Origin: Sphagnum magellanicum
Lineage: Eukaryota > Streptophyta > Sphagnopsida > Sphagnales > Sphagnaceae
Length of the DNA: 64,000 nucleotides
Assembly (NCBI GenBank): GCA_021904315.1
Contig: CM038908.1
Span: 24,014,501 to 24,078,500 of the forward strand
Direction of reading: 5' to 3'
In this document: positions 59,848 to 64,000 of the stretch, piece by piece
Layout: each line of letters opens with the position of its first letter
How positions within the stretch are numbered: the stretch's first letter is position 1
Notes under the pieces: generated by a model
Seen by the model: only the letters and a program-made list of their open reading frames with translations
Databases searched by the model: none
What the model was told of the DNA's origin: nothing
Made by a program: the position numbers and the translations under genes

Positions 59848-62206
59848 ATGGAGAATTCAGAATGCCCAAACTGGATGACAGATGCGGTCACTCGTTTTCT
59901 GCATAGCCCTCTTTACTCGGGTCCTTTGCTGAATTTCATAGATACAAATTGTCTCACTTTTGAGAATGGTGAACAGAATAAGCTTGCATACACCACTGTA
60001 TGTTTTGTCCCTTCCTTCCTTCCCCCAAAGAATTTCCCTTCTTAAGTTCTTGCTTGTCATCAGGTGAGGCTGGCCAGTATGTTGTTGTACAGTTGTTGCA
60101 TAGAGAGCTTGGATTTTTCAGGAAAAAAGATGTCCACAAGAACAAAGTTGATGTTTGGGTTCTCTTAAAATTCTCATCAATCTTGTTGGATACCAATTTT
60201 ATTCTGACTATATTCAGACTCGGGAAACACAATTTGCCCAACTTCACAATTTCTGTCCCAACATGAATTTGAACCTATTACAAATCACATTTGTAACGAG
60301 CCCTGGGATGTCATGAGGCACTGCAAGCACCAAAGTGATGCTTGGGTTTATGAGAAGTATACTAAATTATGTTTGAGATTGTATGACCGAATCAAAACCA
60401 ATTTCATACTTTCCTTTTGCAGATACATGAGAACTTCAAGCAGCTCATAGATGGCCTCATTTCTGATTTCTTGAAAACTTTAGGAATTTCCGTGACCCAA
60501 TTTGTTCAAATGCTTGGCAAGTAAGTTCCTCTCTATAACCACTCCCCATCTATCACTGACAATGCACTTCTGAAAACTGCAACCTCACTTGGAAGGCCAT
60601 GAAAACCAGGTAGAAAGCAGTTCTGAAAAAACTCTAGTGTTCATTTTGATTTTTATTTGATTTCGTCAACATGCTTTCCACAGCTAAGTTGCTAAGAAAT
60701 AGCACTTCTACTCTTGCGTGTTACATTGGACATGAATCCAATTAGTGTTTGTGCTTGTCAGCTAAGATTTTCATTAACTAATGATAGAGATATGCCAAAC
60801 TCTAGTTTTAGGCAACTTGGAAATTCACTCGTGAATCATGGGTGAGTTTGTTTTTGATGCAGACACCGAAATGAAGCCATGTCTAGTATTGTGGTGGCTG
60901 CAATTTTGGCAGTTGATGATTTCCTTCTCTTCAAGGTATTTAAAATTTTGGAAGTTGATGACTTCCCCAAGGTACTCTTCAAAATAGAGAATTAGAAAGT
61001 TGACCATTTCTGGAATGCCAAACATCATGAGAAAAACCCTTCTCCTTCTTGCCACTTTTTTTTTTTAATTAATTTTTTTATGTAGCCGAAGTGGTGATAG
61101 AAAGATGTACAAAAAATGGCAACCATCCTTCAGAAGATTTAGTGAAATCTGGCTACAAACCAAATATGAATACAAATATTTAATCAACCTGAAATATTTA
61201 TGACTACATGCACTGAAATCCAAATATAGAAAATCTGGCAATTTGTTCTTCTTTCCTCATCACTTGTGGCAATAGAAACCTTCCAAAATCACTTCATTTT
61301 TGAATTTTGAATTTTCTTTCTCTTTTTAAAGAAATTTCGTCTTGGTAGAGAAAAGGCTACCTACTCTTTATCCCCTCCATGTCACCTATCCACACACACT
61401 TGCCAACTACCCAAATTGCCCCTCCAAGATTTACATCCACACAAATTGACAAATCTTCGTGTGTTTGTGTTTTGAAATTTCAAAACATCTACGTAATATG
61501 TTGAGCATTTCTAAGTTGAAGATCAATGTCATCAAAACTAGCTAAGTCACACACATATAAAAAACATGCACACAAATTGACAAATCTTCATGTGTTTGTG
61601 TTTTGAAATTTCAAAACATCTATCTAATACGTTGAGCACTACTAAATTGACAATCAATGTTATCAAAACTAACAAAGTCACACACATAAAAAAAAACATG
61701 CACACAAATTGACAAATCTTCATGTGTATGTATTTTGAAATTTCAAAACATTTGTCTAATATGTTGAACATTACTAAAATTGACAATCAATATTATCAAA
61801 ACTAACAAAGTCACACCTGTTAAAAAACAAAAAAACATGCACACAATAAATTGACAAATTTTCATGTGTGTGTGTTTTGAAATTTCAAAATGTGAAAAAC
61901 ATTGAGACTTTAGAGCCATGATTCCCTATGATAAAACCTCCAAACATTAAAAGAATTAAAAGCCGATTCACATTGAACTTGGTTACACCAACAAATGAAA
62001 AGTACAAAAAAATAAAATGAAAATGTTGTTCATCATGAAAAATTATGTTCTAATACAAAAATTTACCCAAAAAGACAAAAAAAAAAAGAAGAGAAAAAGT
62101 TCTGCATAATGACAAATATCATGGTACAAATTTTACAGGAAATGATGCAAAAGAGGAACAAACAGTTGTTGAATCAAGGGAAGACTCTGAACAAGGAGCT
62201 GCGAGG
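59848..62206 (+). CDS. CFAP36: CFAP36-like protein with BART domain (partial model)
   Basis: Four exons can be joined: 59848-59997, 60423-60520, 60863-60935, 62139-62206. Phases agree. The protein starts CPNWMTDAVTRFLHSPLYSG, then PLLNFIDTNCLTFENGEQNK, LAYTT/IHENFKQLIDGLI, FLKTLGISVTQFVQML and AILAVDDFLLFK/EMMQKRNKQL. This matches the BART domain of CFAP36 (CCDC104) in order, including the later 'DF..FK.MM..kN' segment after the domain. BART domains bind ARL2/ARL3 GTPases, and CFAP36 is linked to cilia in other eukaryotes. In plants this implies flagellated sperm. The 3' end is unresolved: frames at about 62,488-62,541 (AKYLSKIANKGTK, then a donor) and 62,905-62,958 (ending in TAA) could be later exons via a weak donor near 62,216, or the gene may be truncated. 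Confidence 0.8.
61436..61900. repeat. Four ~131-bp tandem repeats in intron 3 of the CFAP36-like gene
   Basis: 'acaaattgacaaatcttc' followed by 'gtgtttgtgttttgaaatttc' and 'acatgcacac' recurs at about 61,441, 61,572, 61,703 and 61,848. The last copy is slightly longer or incomplete. The array lies wholly within the intron between 60,936 and 62,138. Confidence 0.9.
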
Positions 62207-64000
62207 GTATGCGAGTCTAGATGATTGTGGCAGACACACCATAGTTGCAGCACCATACATCAAGAAAGTCTACTCACATCCCAAGGAAGAAGGCAAATGT
62301 TACCATATCCCTTATTATACTCTTTATAATCTTTCATTACAAGATTCACACAAAAGTTAGATTTCCAGCTTGGGCCCAGGCATAGGTTGACTAGCCATTT
62401 TGTTCAGTGAAATTCTGGAACCATGGCCCTGGGTTGATCAATGACTATTGCAATTTGACACAAATTGCAGTAACATTTGCACAAGAATTTGATAATGAAG
62501 CAGCCAAGTATCTTTCCAAAATTGCAAACAAAGGAACAAAGGTATGATGTAGAAACTTAATTGGCTAAGATCATGCATCATGCGTGCGAACTGTGCTCAA
62601 TTTGAATCATGTCAATTGTCAATCTTTGTGCTAGAGATTTTCTTTAAACTTACCATGTGTACAAATTGAAGTAACTCAAGAACTGATCATAGCAAAATTG
62701 GGAGCTGATGATGGTGGATACTTAAAACAATAATTTATATACATCTGAAAACACGTGCACATTAGAAAATTTCGGCGTAATTTTTTTCCACATGGTACAT
62801 AAATTGTCCTGATTGATTGATGGGTTTTGGCTATGCAAATCTTTGCAATGGAAGGGCGGGTTCAATTTTCCTTGAAATTGATCTTGTGGGTCATCATCTA
62901 TAGGGGAATCTGCTGGGTACAGACGCAGCACGCTTGATGAAATATGCACTTAGCCTGTAAGTTTTCATTCATTCATGAATCTAAACACAGTGTTTCAAAC
63001 TCTTTCATAGTAAAGCCTATAATAATTTTGGTGTTATTTGATAAGTCTTTGTGACTAGACTGAATGAATTATGCAGTTGCTGTATTAATTCATAGTCTAA
63101 AACTTCACTTTTGACACTCCGGAGATCATATATTGCAAATTAATGCAATTTGCTATGATGTCTTAAATTAGCATTCAAACCCTTTTAATTCGACTGAGTT
63201 GACATTGGGTTTCAACTGGTGATTGGGTGGTTCTCAATTGGTCCCGTGGTTCTCAACCTGGTTTTCACAGAATGTGATACCCAGATTGAGAACCTACCCA
63301 TCAGTTCTCACATTATTGAAAATCGGTTCCTGAGAACTGGTTTTAGTTTATAATTTTTCTTTTAATGCTGAGACCTAGGTACCATTAAAGGCTCAACTCG
63401 GGTCCGGTTCTTAGGGGTGAGCTTAAGTTCTAAGAGTTCAATTTTTATAAAATTAAGGTTGTGGTGGCATTGGCACCTGCTTGCAAAAAGGGTATGTCTA
63501 GTGAAGGCACAATGCTCGTAGTCTAAACTAGTTGACAACCTTGTAATCTAGGGAGGAGGTGATAATTGCTGGGTGGTCTTGAGTGCATAATTATCTTTGG
63601 CGGTCGGAGTAAAATTGTTCGTGGTGTAAACATAAAGTTTACTTTTTTGCTTTACCTTCTAAGCAGCTTCAAATATGTTTTTTTTTTAAAATGGGAAAAT
63701 TTCAAATATTTTTGAAAATATAAATAATTACAAAATACATAATCGATGTAGTAAAGACTTAATTAGATAAATTTAAAATATAATTTATGAGGATGAATAT
63801 TTATCTTGGGGGGAACACTAGTTAAAAAAAAAAAGGAAAAAAAAAGTGAGTACAAATATAGAGTGTTACATATTGGTTGTTGAGTAAAAATTAATTAGTT
63901 AAAATGTAAGGTACATGTTATTTAAATATATTATAAATTATATAATAATTTAAAATAATAAATCCTAATTAATATAGGATGATTTTAGTACGTAAATATT
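62207..64000. other. Right end of the window, possible last CFAP36 exons, otherwise no gene
   Basis: Apart from the two possible small exons noted for the CFAP36-like gene, no coding sequence is seen. A TG- and 'gagaacc'-rich part (63,220-63,420) and an AT-rich tail (63,660-64,000) have no recognizable elements. Confidence 0.45.

Overview
This window is nuclear DNA from a land plant. Seven protein-coding genes can be modelled; six have complete, phase-consistent exon sets. Between them lie AT-rich stretches of decayed transposons and many minisatellites. Introns are GT-AG with one GC-AG exception, and telo-box (AAACCCTAA) motifs and chloroplast-type and GPI-type sorting signals are present. 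A cilia/flagella-associated BART-domain gene (CFAP36-like) points to a plant with flagellated sperm (bryophyte, lycophyte, fern, or a cycad/Ginkgo-type gymnosperm) rather than a flowering plant. The exact lineage cannot be settled from the sequence alone.

Layout. 1-1,911: repeats with a roughly 255-bp tandem duplication. 1,912-14,987 (minus): a 21-exon PDS5 sister-chromatid-cohesion gene. 14,988-24,050: (GAA)n leader, then a cluster of GTAGGTAGGTAAGT palindromes, then about 7.4 kb of AT-rich decayed DNA. 24,090-26,031 (plus): GC-rich promoter/leader and a small GPI-anchored protein gene. 27,473-29,710 (minus): YIF1. 30,060-39,050: AT-rich DNA with a fossil retroelement fragment, a 97-bp minisatellite and a decayed PIF/Harbinger transposon. 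39,050-43,171: no gene seen. 43,172-45,566 (minus): S-formylglutathione hydrolase. 47,735-51,218 (plus): repeat-bearing upstream region and a plant protein of unknown function with a C-terminal membrane tail. 52,745-56,369 (plus): chloroplast-type glucose-6-phosphate 1-epimerase. 59,848 onward (plus): CFAP36-like gene with an uncertain 3' end.

The genes do not form a pathway; they are ordinary separate eukaryotic transcription units serving cohesion, ER-Golgi transport, formaldehyde detoxification, sugar metabolism and flagellar function. The most unusual object is the PDS5 gene. Its HEAT-repeat half stops well before the usual end and is spliced to one 4,155-bp acidic exon carrying about ten AT-hook-like motifs and 14-15 tandem 18/21-residue repeats, followed by a Tudor domain.

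Comparisons with known proteins are from memory of the families, not from a search. Exon junctions were chosen by splice consensus, reading phase and family similarity, without transcript data.
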